A stretch of 64,000 nucleotides of DNA from Aliagarivorans marinus DSM 23064 (GTDB lineage: Bacteria; Pseudomonadota; Gammaproteobacteria; Enterobacterales; Celerinatantimonadaceae). A program made the position numbers and the translations under genes. The first letter of the stretch is position 1. Every line of letters begins with the position of its first letter. Under the pieces are notes generated by a model. The model did no database searches. It was given only the letters and a program-made list of their open reading frames with translations, and was not told the origin of the DNA. The stretch spans positions 1 through 64,000 of the forward strand of contig NZ_AUBY01000019.1 in assembly GCF_000429485.1 (NCBI RefSeq). The letters run 5' to 3'. Below are positions 41,459-49,906 of this stretch, piece by piece.

Positions 41459-44042
41459 GGTGTCCTGCCTGTTGGTGAGGAATGGCGTGCTTCGGTGGTG
41501 GAGTTTGGCTTAGCCCGGTTACCCGGCACTGGATAAAGCTGCCGTGATCGGTGTCGACCTCGCGCAGCTCGCAGTCACGCCAGTCCACCTGTTGGGCTTG
41601 AGTTTTGCGCAGGTTGGTTTGATGCAGCAGGCTGTCCCGCCAATCCAGCTCGGCCAGTTGGCTGTCGCCCATCAGGCTGCGATGGAAGGAGGAGCCACGT
41701 AGTGTCGATTGCCGCCACTGGCTGGCGCAAAAATCGCATTCGACAAACAGCGCGCCACTGGCCGGGCAATTCACCAAGGTTAGCTCGCGTAGGCCGCACT
41801 TCGACCAGCGAACCTCGCGAAGATCAACCTCGTCCCAGTGCCCACCTGGGCCAAACTGCACCAGCTCAGCGGTACTGCCTTGCCAGCGGCTCTGGCTACA
41901 CTGCGCGCCGACTAGCACACAGCGCTTAAGTGATGCTTCCCGCCAATCACTAGCGCGGCAATCCGCTTCATACATCACCAGCGCCTCAACCTTGGCGCTG
42001 TGCCAGCACGACGCACCAAGGTCGCTTTGCACAAACTGGCTATCGCTCACCATTGCACTGTTGAACACCGCACCCTGCAAGCTGGCCCGAGTGGCATTCA
42101 CCTTGGTCAGCGTGGCGTGGCTAAAATCCGGAGCACTAAGATTCGCCTCCAGCAGCTGAGTGTTATCCATCGTGGCATGCGTAAAGCTGCAGTCTCGCCC
42201 TGTGAGCAGTGAGAGGTTGGCGCTGTTTAGCATGGCGCCAGCAAAGTCAACGTTATCCACCTGACTGCCGGTTAACACCGCATCAGCCAGCTGACTGCCC
42301 GCAAAAGCGCAGCCACTGAGGTTCGCCCCCTCCAGCATCACGCCCCGACAATCTTGCCCGGAGAAATCCAGACCACTGAGATCGGCCCCCGCCAGATCTC
42401 GCCCGGCGATACTCTCCCCTTCAGCTAGCCATTGCTCGACAAGCTGGCGCAGCAATATAGCCTGCCGCTCGGGTAGAGGCAGGTAATCTTGAGTTAGCTG
42501 CGGGGTTAGTTGCCGCAGAGAAATATGCGACTGAGTTTGCAATTGCTCAGCCTGCGCCAAGGATTGCTGGTTTGTAGAAGGCGCAGGATTAGTAGCTTGC
42601 ATCGCTCGTTTGATCAGCTCGTCATCGCTGATGCAGCTGGTAGCAGTTTGCGGGCTTGTCGTGCGTTTTAGCGGCTGCGCAGGCGCTTTAGCCAGCGCCT
42701 TTTTGCTCACTTCCGCCACCTTGGCCATCACCGGGCTTAAATCAAAATCGAACTCCTCGATAAGCTCAGGCGGGATCACCAAGTCATCATCAACATCCTT
42801 GCCAAGCTCTGCGTTGCCCAAGGCTGAGTGCTCAGTTTGCAACGCTTGGGTTTGCGCCTTGATGCGCTGCTGTTGTTGCTGTTTGGCCTTTGCCAATAGT
42901 TGGCGGCGGCGCGCTTGTTGTTCTGGACTTTTCTCTGGCAGCAGTGGCGCTTCATTTAGCAGGCTGTTAATCGCAGAGCTGGGATCGGCGCGCTCGGCCA
43001 GTTGCTGGGCGTAGTGGGCCATCGGCCGCGGGATATCATCGGCGCTTTCGCAGGCCAGTAGCAGCTGCTTGATATCCAGCCCGTCAACATCGCTGATGGG
43101 CACCACACCACGGTGGATGGCCACGCCAAACAGCTGGTCGGGGAACAGCCAGACGGTGTCAATATGATTGTCGACCTCAAAGTAGTGCAGCTCGCCCGCT
43201 ATCTGCTGGCGCACCACGATGCGCACCCGCAGATTTGGCAATGTGCCGTTTATCTGGGCCAGCTCAGGGTGCAGACCGCTCAGCTGGTAGCGGGTGCCTG
43301 GCGCGATATAGCTGGCAAGGCGCTGATCCTCCGCTGCCGCTAAGAACAGCCTAAGATCGGCATCTTCAGGAAAGCCCGGATGGCGGGTTTTCAGCCAGCG
43401 CTCATCGTAGGTGCCTTGATACTGGCTGCGTTGCGGCCAGGTGATATCCAACTGCCCCAGCCCCGCCGGTGCTTTAGGCCGTTTGCCGAGCCCAAACTTT
43501 TCGCCCGGATAAAAGAAGTTCGCCAATGCAATAGCTTTATCGCCGCCCAGCGCATCTACGCGCTCCAACTGACTGCCCTTTCCGCCCGCACCAAGCGGGT
43601 TATTGGCCACGCTGGGGCCACCGTAGGCGCGCTGATAACTTAGCGGTATCTTGGTGAAGAGCTGAGGGGCACTCACCCGTTTTAGCCACCCTTGGCGCCG
43701 CCAACGATCGCCGACCACCTTGAGGATTTTATCCACCTCGCCAAAGCGCAGCCCTACTTCGCTCTCGCTAGTCGGTTTGCTTAATGGAGCATAGGCGCTT
43801 CCAGCCACCAGCACCTCGCCGCAAGGCTTAGCGAAGCCCATATCCAGCACTTGGCTTTTACCCAAGGCCTCATTAATAAGCGGCCACAGTTTGTTCTCCA
43901 GCAGCAGCTTGCGGCGCTCCCCAAGCGCAAAAAAGCTTAGCGCGCCAATCGCCATCTGCCATTGATCAGCGCCAGAGGGGCCAAAGCGATAAGGTCGGGT
44001 GATAAGCCCCAGGCTGCGGGGTTTGAGTAGTTGCATGCTCAT
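41448..44042 (-). CDS. DUF2169 T6SS adaptor fused to pentapeptide repeats
   Basis: An 864-residue protein. Residues ~1-310 are a DUF2169 domain (MQLLKPRSLGLITRPYRFGP; LSYQRAYGGPSVANNPLG; NFFYPGEKFGLG), the family that in Agrobacterium acts as adaptor joining a VgrG-PAAR spike to its effector. A Gln/Lys-rich, probably coiled linker (~365-420) and a disordered stretch follow. From ~545 to ~840 come pentapeptide repeats (LAGADLSGLDFSGQDCRG, LEGANLSGCAFAG and so on). The gene overlaps vgrG by four bases, so the products are made together. It probably loads a cargo from the same locus onto the VgrG spike. Confidence 0.88.
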   Translation of the reverse strand: MSMQLLKPRSLGLITRPYRFGPSGADQWQMAIGALSFFALGERRKLLLENKLWPLINEALGKSQVLDMGFAKPCGEVLVAGSAYAPLSKPTSESEVGLRFGEVDKILKVVGDRWRRQGWLKRVSAPQLFTKIPLSYQRAYGGPSVANNPLGAGGKGSQLERVDALGGDKAIALANFFYPGEKFGLGKRPKAPAGLGQLDITWPQRSQYQGTYDERWLKTRHPGFPEDADLRLFLAAAEDQRLASYIAPGTRYQLSGLHPELAQINGTLPNLRVRIVVRQQIAGELHYFEVDNHIDTVWLFPDQLFGVAIHRGVVPISDVDGLDIKQLLLACESADDIPRPMAHYAQQLAERADPSSAINSLLNEAPLLPEKSPEQQARRRQLLAKAKQQQQQRIKAQTQALQTEHSALGNAELGKDVDDDLVIPPELIEEFDFDLSPVMAKVAEVSKKALAKAPAQPLKRTTSPQTATSCISDDELIKRAMQATNPAPSTNQQSLAQAEQLQTQSHISLRQLTPQLTQDYLPLPERQAILLRQLVEQWLAEGESIAGRDLAGADLSGLDFSGQDCRGVMLEGANLSGCAFAGSQLADAVLTGSQVDNVDFAGAMLNSANLSLLTGRDCSFTHATMDNTQLLEANLSAPDFSHATLTKVNATRASLQGAVFNSAMVSDSQFVQSDLGASCWHSAKVEALVMYEADCRASDWREASLKRCVLVGAQCSQSRWQGSTAELVQFGPGGHWDEVDLREVRWSKCGLRELTLVNCPASGALFVECDFCASQWRQSTLRGSSFHRSLMGDSQLAELDWRDSLLHQTNLRKTQAQQVDWRDCELREVDTDHGSFIQCRVTGLSQTPPPKHAIPHQQAGHHAS

Positions 44043-47000
44043 AGGTTTATCTGCATTACCAGCATGTTGATTTGCGGGCCGGAGTCGATTTCTATCTCCA
44101 CCGATGGCTTGGTCGGTTTAAGAGACACAGGTGCAGTCTTCATATCAATATGTACCGACGTGTCCGTCTCGCTGCGAATAGTGATACCTGCCGTCGTCGA
44201 AAACGACGCGTTCACGCCCAAGAAGGTAGAGCTGTCGATCTTCGCCCCCATAAAGGTGGACGAGCTGATATCAGCTGCCATCGACACTGATGAGGAGATG
44301 CTGCTGCCCATCCGAATATTGCTATCCACGGTGGCAGACAGCGCGGTCGAGGTAGAGTTTTTAGCGCCGATAAAAGTCTCGGTGTTGTTAAACGCGCCGA
44401 TGGTGGTCGACACGTTATTGCTGGCACTAATATTGGTGGTCACGCTGTTGGATGCGCCGATATTGGTTGCCACCGAGTTACTGGCCGAGATCTTGGTTGC
44501 CACGTCGTTGCTGGTGCTGATATGGGTACTCACGCTATTGCTGGCACCAATGCTGGTATCGACGGTATTGCTCGATGAGATGCTGGTGTTGATGGTATTG
44601 GTGGCCGCCAGCTGGGTGGAGATGGTGTTCTTCATCCCCAGGTAGGTATCGATATGGTTAGTCATCCCCAAGAAGGTCGACAGATTGTTCACCGCCGCCA
44701 AGGTGGTCGAGATATCGGTGCGGGTGCCCATAAAGGTGTTCAGCCCCACGGTATTGCCAATCTGGGTCGAGATCGCCGCGCTATTGCCGATGGTGGTATT
44801 GATGTTGTCGCTGTTGCCGATGGTGGTACTGATGGCATCGCTGTTGCCAATATGGGTGCTGGTGTTGCTGGCGTTACCAAGGTGGGTGGATTTATTGACC
44901 GTGTCACCGCTCACCGCACTGTCGGAATAGACGATGGCGCTGCTGCCGCCAAAGCTCGGTGGCGAGGTGCCCTGCCCACTTAGTGAGATGCTGCGACCTT
45001 TGGCATGGTGCTCGCTGTAGCTGTCGCCCTCACTTAAGCTGTCGGCGATATCGATAATGCTCTGCTCTGGCACCTTACCATCGATAAAGCTGGGGTTGGC
45101 TAAGTCCACCGTGCCGTCGTACTCGCCCACCACCGAGCGACTGACCGATTTGCCTACCTTGGAATAGCTCTGAGAGGTGCCGGTATCGCTGTAGCCGTAA
45201 CTGATTAGGGCATGGCTTTCGTTGTAGCTGCTACCCGCCGATACGCTGGCTCCGCTGACCCCGGCGGCGTCTTGGTTGCTGACTGAGATGCTATAGCCAC
45301 CGCCACGGGAAAAGCTGGCGTTATCATAGCTGTGGCCGAGCATATCCGGCTGGTCATAGGCGCGCTCCACCACCGCCTTTTCTTGTTCGAAGTTAACCGC
45401 CGAGCTGTAGCCATAGCGCAGGCTGATGCCATCGCCATAACTACAGGAATAGCTGGAGCCCCAGCTGGTATTGGCAGTCCACGACTGGTTACGCCGATCC
45501 GGCGGCTGGACGGTCTTGGAGCCGTGAGACGCCACCACATTCAGCTCCGGCAGCTCGCTATCGTTCTGTGCCCGCGACACCATCACCATCGCCCCCACTT
45601 CCGGCGCCGAGGTGCTGCTGGAGCTCAAACGCACCCAAAACTGCTCGCTGCTATCGAGCGCGGTGGCAAACTGCACCAGACAGCCCTTCTCCTTTTCATC
45701 GCTGCCATCGAAGGTGTTTTGCGACTGCTCCACCTGATAGTTGTTCTTCTCGCGATAGCGCCAACCGCGCGGCACTGCGGTTTCAATCACCTTGGCGAGC
45801 ACGCTACCTTGCTGGGTGCTGTCCATGGAGAACGGGGTGAGCAAGGTGCCGTTATTGCTGTCGGTTTCAACGTTCACCTCAGTGGCCTGTAGCTGGCCGC
45901 TGTATGGCTTATCGTCGCTAGCCTTGTGCTGAATGCTGGTCACCACAAAGGTCTTGCCGCTGAATTGCTGGCGCATCAGCCGTGAAACGTTGCTGCTGGC
46001 AGCGCTCGGCTGGCTGAGCTGGAAGGTATAACCGGGACTCAGCAGCGGCGAGGTGGCCGAGCCTGTGAGCGTTTCTTGGTCGGTGGCAATCTCCTGTTTG
46101 AGCTTTTTAAGCTGCCCCTCCGCCTCGCTGCGATTGGTGCCATAGGCATAGCGATGATGACGCAGGTACTGAGGGCTCTGTTGTTCTTCCGGGTCGCCGT
46201 TGTAGCTGGTAAAGCCCGCCACATCGTTCTCTTCCCACTGCGCCTGCTCGCGGGTCAATACCGCATCCACTGACTCGGTCACCAGCTTCACCTGATAACC
46301 CATATCGCACAGCAGGTCGTCTTGCTGCAGGCCAAGCTTCTCCGCGCTGGAGTAGCTGTAGCGCAAGGTCAGCGGCTGGCTGTTGCAATTGGGAATATCC
46401 ACTTCCTGCAAGGCGGTGGGGCGATTGGAAAACACCAGCGTGAGGCCGCTGGCCTTGTGGATAAAGTAAAAATGCACCGCTGCGTGGCCAGCAACCCGCT
46501 GCAGGAAAGCCATATCGGTCTCGCCCGCTTGCAGCCAATCTTGCACCCGGCTTACCGTGAGGCTGCTATCGAAGCGAAACTCGAGGGTGAGCCGGCCTGA
46601 TTGCGTCTCCCGCTGCAGCAGCTTGCTAAACAGCGCCTGCACGTCCATGCCGTGGTAGATATGGTAGCGATTGCGCAGGGTAAGAAAGTGTAGCGGCGAG
46701 CCCAGCACCATTTGATAACTGCCCGGCGCTTGCAAGGTCATACTGGTCACCACCCCTTGGAAGAAACGCGAGGGGGTCGACTCTTCCCAACTCGGCAGAT
46801 CATCATCGGGGCTATGGGCGAAACGGTCGCTACTCCAAGGGCGAGATAGGCGCACACTGGCCCATAGACCAACCACATCGGCGGTATCAAAACTGGCCAG
46901 CTGCTCTACCTGGGTGCGATCCAGCTGCTCAACATCGTCGGCGCGCAACTCGAGGGTAAACTGAAACGGTTGGGAGATCCCCTCCTGCCCCTGCAACGAA

Positions 47001-47116
47001 GACAAGCGCAGGAAATCATCGGTCATGGCATTAAGCGCAGAGATCCCATCCACCCGCAGCTGCAAAGGCCGGGTAAGCCGCCGTTCACTGGCAATGGTAA
47101 CGTCGGTTAACGCCAT
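44039..47116 (-). CDS. vgrG: VgrG spike protein with long decapeptide-repeat C-terminus
   Basis: A 1025-residue T6SS spike protein (TssI). Residues ~20-400 hold the gp27-like base (FLRLSSLQGQEGISQPFQFTLEL, QDWLQAGETDMAFLQRVAGHAAVHFYF). Residues ~430-540 resemble the gp5 OB domain (WRYREKNNYQVEQSQNTF, FWVRLSSSSTSAPEVGAMVMVS). A Ser/Gly/Tyr-rich region (~550-740) follows, then 24 consecutive 10-residue repeats (743-982) and a short hydrophobic end. Typical VgrG length is 600-750, so the tail is unusual. It should form a trimer at the tip of the Hcp tube. A weak AGGA precedes the ATG. It is followed, with overlap, by the DUF2169 adaptor. Confidence 0.93.
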   Translation of the reverse strand: MALTDVTIASERRLTRPLQLRVDGISALNAMTDDFLRLSSLQGQEGISQPFQFTLELRADDVEQLDRTQVEQLASFDTADVVGLWASVRLSRPWSSDRFAHSPDDDLPSWEESTPSRFFQGVVTSMTLQAPGSYQMVLGSPLHFLTLRNRYHIYHGMDVQALFSKLLQRETQSGRLTLEFRFDSSLTVSRVQDWLQAGETDMAFLQRVAGHAAVHFYFIHKASGLTLVFSNRPTALQEVDIPNCNSQPLTLRYSYSSAEKLGLQQDDLLCDMGYQVKLVTESVDAVLTREQAQWEENDVAGFTSYNGDPEEQQSPQYLRHHRYAYGTNRSEAEGQLKKLKQEIATDQETLTGSATSPLLSPGYTFQLSQPSAASSNVSRLMRQQFSGKTFVVTSIQHKASDDKPYSGQLQATEVNVETDSNNGTLLTPFSMDSTQQGSVLAKVIETAVPRGWRYREKNNYQVEQSQNTFDGSDEKEKGCLVQFATALDSSEQFWVRLSSSSTSAPEVGAMVMVSRAQNDSELPELNVVASHGSKTVQPPDRRNQSWTANTSWGSSYSCSYGDGISLRYGYSSAVNFEQEKAVVERAYDQPDMLGHSYDNASFSRGGGYSISVSNQDAAGVSGASVSAGSSYNESHALISYGYSDTGTSQSYSKVGKSVSRSVVGEYDGTVDLANPSFIDGKVPEQSIIDIADSLSEGDSYSEHHAKGRSISLSGQGTSPPSFGGSSAIVYSDSAVSGDTVNKSTHLGNASNTSTHIGNSDAISTTIGNSDNINTTIGNSAAISTQIGNTVGLNTFMGTRTDISTTLAAVNNLSTFLGMTNHIDTYLGMKNTISTQLAATNTINTSISSSNTVDTSIGASNSVSTHISTSNDVATKISASNSVATNIGASNSVTTNISASNNVSTTIGAFNNTETFIGAKNSTSTALSATVDSNIRMGSSISSSVSMAADISSSTFMGAKIDSSTFLGVNASFSTTAGITIRSETDTSVHIDMKTAPVSLKPTKPSVEIEIDSGPQINMLVMQINL
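44171..44890 (-). repeat. 24 decapeptide repeats (30-bp units) in the VgrG C-terminus
   Basis: Twenty-four contiguous 10-residue units, roughly [ST]-T-x-[IL]-[GS]-x-[ST]-N-x-[IV], e.g. STHIGNSDAI, NTTIGNSAAI, DTSIGASNSV, TTNISASNNV, with the last five less regular. The count accounts exactly for residues 743-982. At DNA level this is a 30-bp tandem array with substantial divergence between units. Confidence 0.85.
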
Positions 47117-47464
47117 AGGAAGTCCTGTTCCACCCTATTCAATTACTCGCTCAAAGCGAGCCTGTACAGGGTTATAGCAGGTTGAATGCCAGTTTTAACC
47201 GATTGATTTATTAAGAAAAAATTGTAAAGCCACAGCGCGCGGGTAATTTTTCACCCAGTCGTTCGATTGCTAAGGCTTGAACGAACGGCAAGTGAAAGCC
47301 AAGTCGGGAGAAAGACCAATTATTCTCATATGGATGTCTCGATATTGTCTCATAGAAAAAACTACAAGCGAAGGCTTCGCCGAGGCAGATAAAAGTGCAT
47401 TTTGTAGATGCTTCCATTCGTGTATGAATGTTTCAGACAGTGAAAACTCGTTTAACTCTGGCAG
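47117..47464. other. Spacer upstream of vgrG with no convincing gene
   Basis: AT-richer spacer between the vgrG start and the 255-residue cargo-type gene, all genes around it being on the minus strand. Short open frames exist on both strands (e.g. minus 47211-47417), but they have no ribosome site or recognisable content. A vgrG promoter or a decayed immunity gene could be hidden here. Confidence 0.4.
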
Positions 47465-48232
47465 TTACACAGAATTATTTACAGGGTCGTAATCAGGATC
47501 AGTATCCATATCTCCGCCATGATTCAGGTGCTTCCTGAATACATCACTAGGGTTACCTAAAGCTTCAGCGACTCTGGGGAAGGCCATGTATACAAGCCGG
47601 CCCCCTCGTTCAGCCAGTTCATCTCGCATGGTCGTATGATCAGCTTCTCCATTTGGTAAAGCGCGAAACCCCGGATAGTGAGCGTCATTACTATCACCAT
47701 GTCTATTTGCTTCCTCCTGTGCAGCTACCCCACTATCATAAGCACCAACATCCAGTAAGCCCCTCAGGTTGCGCTCAGCCTTCTGGCGGTCAATATTCTG
47801 TCCATTATTGAGCCTGTCTTCTTGGCGTTTTAAGCTGTTTAGCCTATGACCTTCTCCATGACCAACACCGCCAAAACGAACGGCGCTTATTGGGTTTTGT
47901 TGTTCAAATGCTTCTGCTGCTTGTAGAAACTTAAATTTCCTCTCCGCTCTCGGTCCTAGTCGCAATCCTCGCCGGCTAGGTAAAGCTCGCGTAGCAGCTT
48001 GAAGTCGACGTTCACATCGATTACGACCACTGTGCCCCGGCATTGCCCTTAACAAATTTGCAACCCCTTCTGCCGCCTCTCTCAGGGACTGCCCTTGACC
48101 TAAGCGACTATGCAATTCTGTCGAGATTGCTCGCCGTACCAAGCAATGGGCTAAAATATGGTCCCCTTGATCTCCACCACCGCCACTCTGAAAAAGGCCC
48201 TTCTGCCGACCATAATTTCTTCGACCTGTCAT
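47465..48232 (-). CDS. Uncharacterised T6SS cargo-type protein 3
   Basis: A 255-residue, strongly charged protein (many Arg, Glu, Asp) without signal peptide or membrane segment. AAGGAAAC precedes the ATG. A stretch around residues ~130-160 (LNSLKRQEDRLNNGQNIDRQK) recalls the Q-x-x-E-x-x-LN opening of Ntox15-type nucleases, and an HxxD is present in NHGGD (238-241). The match is weak and the usual order is not respected, so I do not call it a nuclease. Placement between tssA and vgrG, and base composition more AT-rich than the T6SS core, fit an effector or immunity protein acquired as a module. Confidence 0.55.
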   Translation of the reverse strand: MTGRRNYGRQKGLFQSGGGGDQGDHILAHCLVRRAISTELHSRLGQGQSLREAAEGVANLLRAMPGHSGRNRCERRLQAATRALPSRRGLRLGPRAERKFKFLQAAEAFEQQNPISAVRFGGVGHGEGHRLNSLKRQEDRLNNGQNIDRQKAERNLRGLLDVGAYDSGVAAQEEANRHGDSNDAHYPGFRALPNGEADHTTMRDELAERGGRLVYMAFPRVAEALGNPSDVFRKHLNHGGDMDTDPDYDPVNNSV

Positions 48233-48304
48233 AATGTTTCCTTACTATTTTCTTGCAATAGTCTTTCTAAAAGAAAGTGTAGTACTCGACACCCGCTCAA
48301 ATCC

Positions 48305-49237
48305 CTATTCCTTGTAAGAAGGATCCCGGCGACGCATTTGGGCACGTAGGTGCGGGTCGTGACCGATATCGGTAGCAACGCCCTGGCGTTTTTGCACACT
48401 GCCACCCATAACAATTTTCTTGACCGGCTCAGAACCTTGCCCGGTGGGCCCCATGTATCCAGCAACGCGGTTTTTGCGGCCGAAGAACGAGCGCAGCTTA
48501 GTTTGCAGGGCGCCCGCAAAGGTTTGACTCCAGTTACCTGCGTGGTGAAATTCCATGGTTTGCTGTTTAAAGTGTTGGTAGATGTCCGGCATCGTCTCGT
48601 TTAGCTTATGCTGCGTGCCACTGAAACAGGAGTTGGCACGCACCTCACTGTTCTCAGGAAGGCCCATGGTATGTAGCATCTGCCCTACCTTATTCGCAGA
48701 GGCCACTTCGTTAGTATTGCTGTAGATATTGGTGTCACCGTATTCTCCATGTCCTTGGGTGTAGACAATGGGCGCGCCGCGCTTTTTGTTGATGCTGCTA
48801 AAGTCGGTCATCGCGCTGTCAACCGAAGACCAGGTCTTCAACTGGTTTAACGCCGCCAATCGGTGTTGGTCTTTTTCGGTGCTCAGCGCTGTATTTACCT
48901 GGGTGGCGAAGGCCTCACGCTGTTTCTGGTCTTTGAAGACAGGCCGAATGGCTTTCATGCCTTGTTCGATGCCAAAGGCACTCATTCCGACCGTGTTAGC
49001 GAACAAGTTACCTACATCGTTGTGCGGTGACACGATATAGCGCTGCTGAAATTTCTCTACGGGTTTGAGCTTCGATTTGGCATCACGCATTTGCTTGAGA
49101 ATCGAAGGCTCAGGAGCGGGGGGCTTCGGCTGAGCGGAAACACTTCGCAAATGTTGCTTAACATGGCTGTAGAGGCCGCCGCCCGACTTTCCTTGCTGGC
49201 CAGCGACTAGCTGACGTTTCCTTGTCTTTTCGTCCAC
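48305..49237 (-). CDS. Putative clan CD-like cysteine peptidase, T6SS cargo candidate
   Basis: A 310-residue protein from a GTG start with AAGGAG seven bases upstream. A hydrophobic strand then His-Gly (PIVYTQGHGEYG, H163) is followed 41 residues later by Cys after another strand (VRANSCFSGT, C204). His-Gly plus a later Cys after a hydrophobic strand is the hallmark of clan CD peptidases (caspases, gingipains, clostripain, MARTX CPD). Regions outside this core match nothing I recognise. The N-terminus is Lys/Gln/Pro-rich and probably flexible. It has no signal peptide. It lies between tssA and vgrG with two other unknown genes, so a T6SS-delivered protease, or an adhesin-like relative of the fold, is likely. 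Confidence 0.6.
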   Translation of the reverse strand: MDEKTRKRQLVAGQQGKSGGGLYSHVKQHLRSVSAQPKPPAPEPSILKQMRDAKSKLKPVEKFQQRYIVSPHNDVGNLFANTVGMSAFGIEQGMKAIRPVFKDQKQREAFATQVNTALSTEKDQHRLAALNQLKTWSSVDSAMTDFSSINKKRGAPIVYTQGHGEYGDTNIYSNTNEVASANKVGQMLHTMGLPENSEVRANSCFSGTQHKLNETMPDIYQHFKQQTMEFHHAGNWSQTFAGALQTKLRSFFGRKNRVAGYMGPTGQGSEPVKKIVMGGSVQKRQGVATDIGHDPHLRAQMRRRDPSYKE

Positions 49238-49290
49238 AGTTGTCTCCTTACAATACGTTACAATTACCTATTCGAGACTGATTTCGGGCT

Positions 49291-49836
49291 CTAACGTCTG
49301 CGCCCCACAAAGCTTGGAATATGCGCCGCATTTATCTCATCTTCAGTAGCTCCTCGGCCACTCCATGCATCATGTCCGTTCAAGTGAGCATGAGAGCGCC
49401 CCCCCATAAGAAAGCGGCCATCCTGACTTCTTTGAATTCGTACCACTGCATTGCTGTGGGCGTTTCTAGTCTTGTCGAGGATCGTATTGTCGTTAGTGTG
49501 AATTCTTACAGTAAAGTGCTGCCCAGGGTGCTCACTATCAGGAACTTCGAAGTTTCTGCCAGTCCGGATTTGATGCCTTCCTCCTCCAAAGTTGGGATGC
49601 CATGTTTTCTGCTGAGAAGGATGCAAAAAGCTAAGTAAATGTGTGGCGCTTATGTCCCCCCGCTTTCGTCTCATTTGCTCTAAATCACTAGAAGTGAAAC
49701 CCAACGGCTCTGATTCACGATTTCTCAGAGTTGCATTGTGAATAGTATCTGCCTGACTAATTGAATTCCTTCTGGCGCGTCCATTGTTTTTGACCTTCAG
49801 AAAGTCTAAAGCCGCCCGATGTTCGCCTGTCGGCAT
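49291..49836 (-). CDS. Uncharacterised T6SS cargo-type protein 1
   Basis: A 181-residue basic protein with AAGGAGAAG ahead of its ATG. The C-terminal half is rich in His, Arg, Asn and Asp (HPNFGGGRHQIRTGRN, FTVRIHTNDNTILDKTRNAHSN, GGRSHAHLNGHDAWSGRG). That pattern of scattered polar residues on predicted beta-strands is frequent in small nuclease or toxin domains, though no family signature is recognised. It is the first gene after tssA and is followed by the putative clan CD protein. Low GC relative to the T6SS core supports a horizontally moved cargo module. Confidence 0.55.
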   Translation of the reverse strand: MPTGEHRAALDFLKVKNNGRARRNSISQADTIHNATLRNRESEPLGFTSSDLEQMRRKRGDISATHLLSFLHPSQQKTWHPNFGGGRHQIRTGRNFEVPDSEHPGQHFTVRIHTNDNTILDKTRNAHSNAVVRIQRSQDGRFLMGGRSHAHLNGHDAWSGRGATEDEINAAHIPSFVGRRR

Positions 49837-49906
49837 ATCTTCTCCTTACCTACCAGTCCATTTAGATAACTTCGATTTCGATCGCACGAAACCACAAAAA
49901 TAGTCT

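Noticed and set aside
44171-44890. 30-bp periodic DNA array as a CRISPR or satellite
   Set aside because: The periodicity keeps the VgrG frame throughout and units vary at third positions and at variable residues. There are no identical repeats with unique spacers, so it is coding.
47211-47417. 68-codon minus-strand frame in the spacer before vgrG
   Set aside because: No ribosome site, no known content, and a plus-strand frame of equal quality overlaps it. Kept only as a note that a decayed gene may be present.
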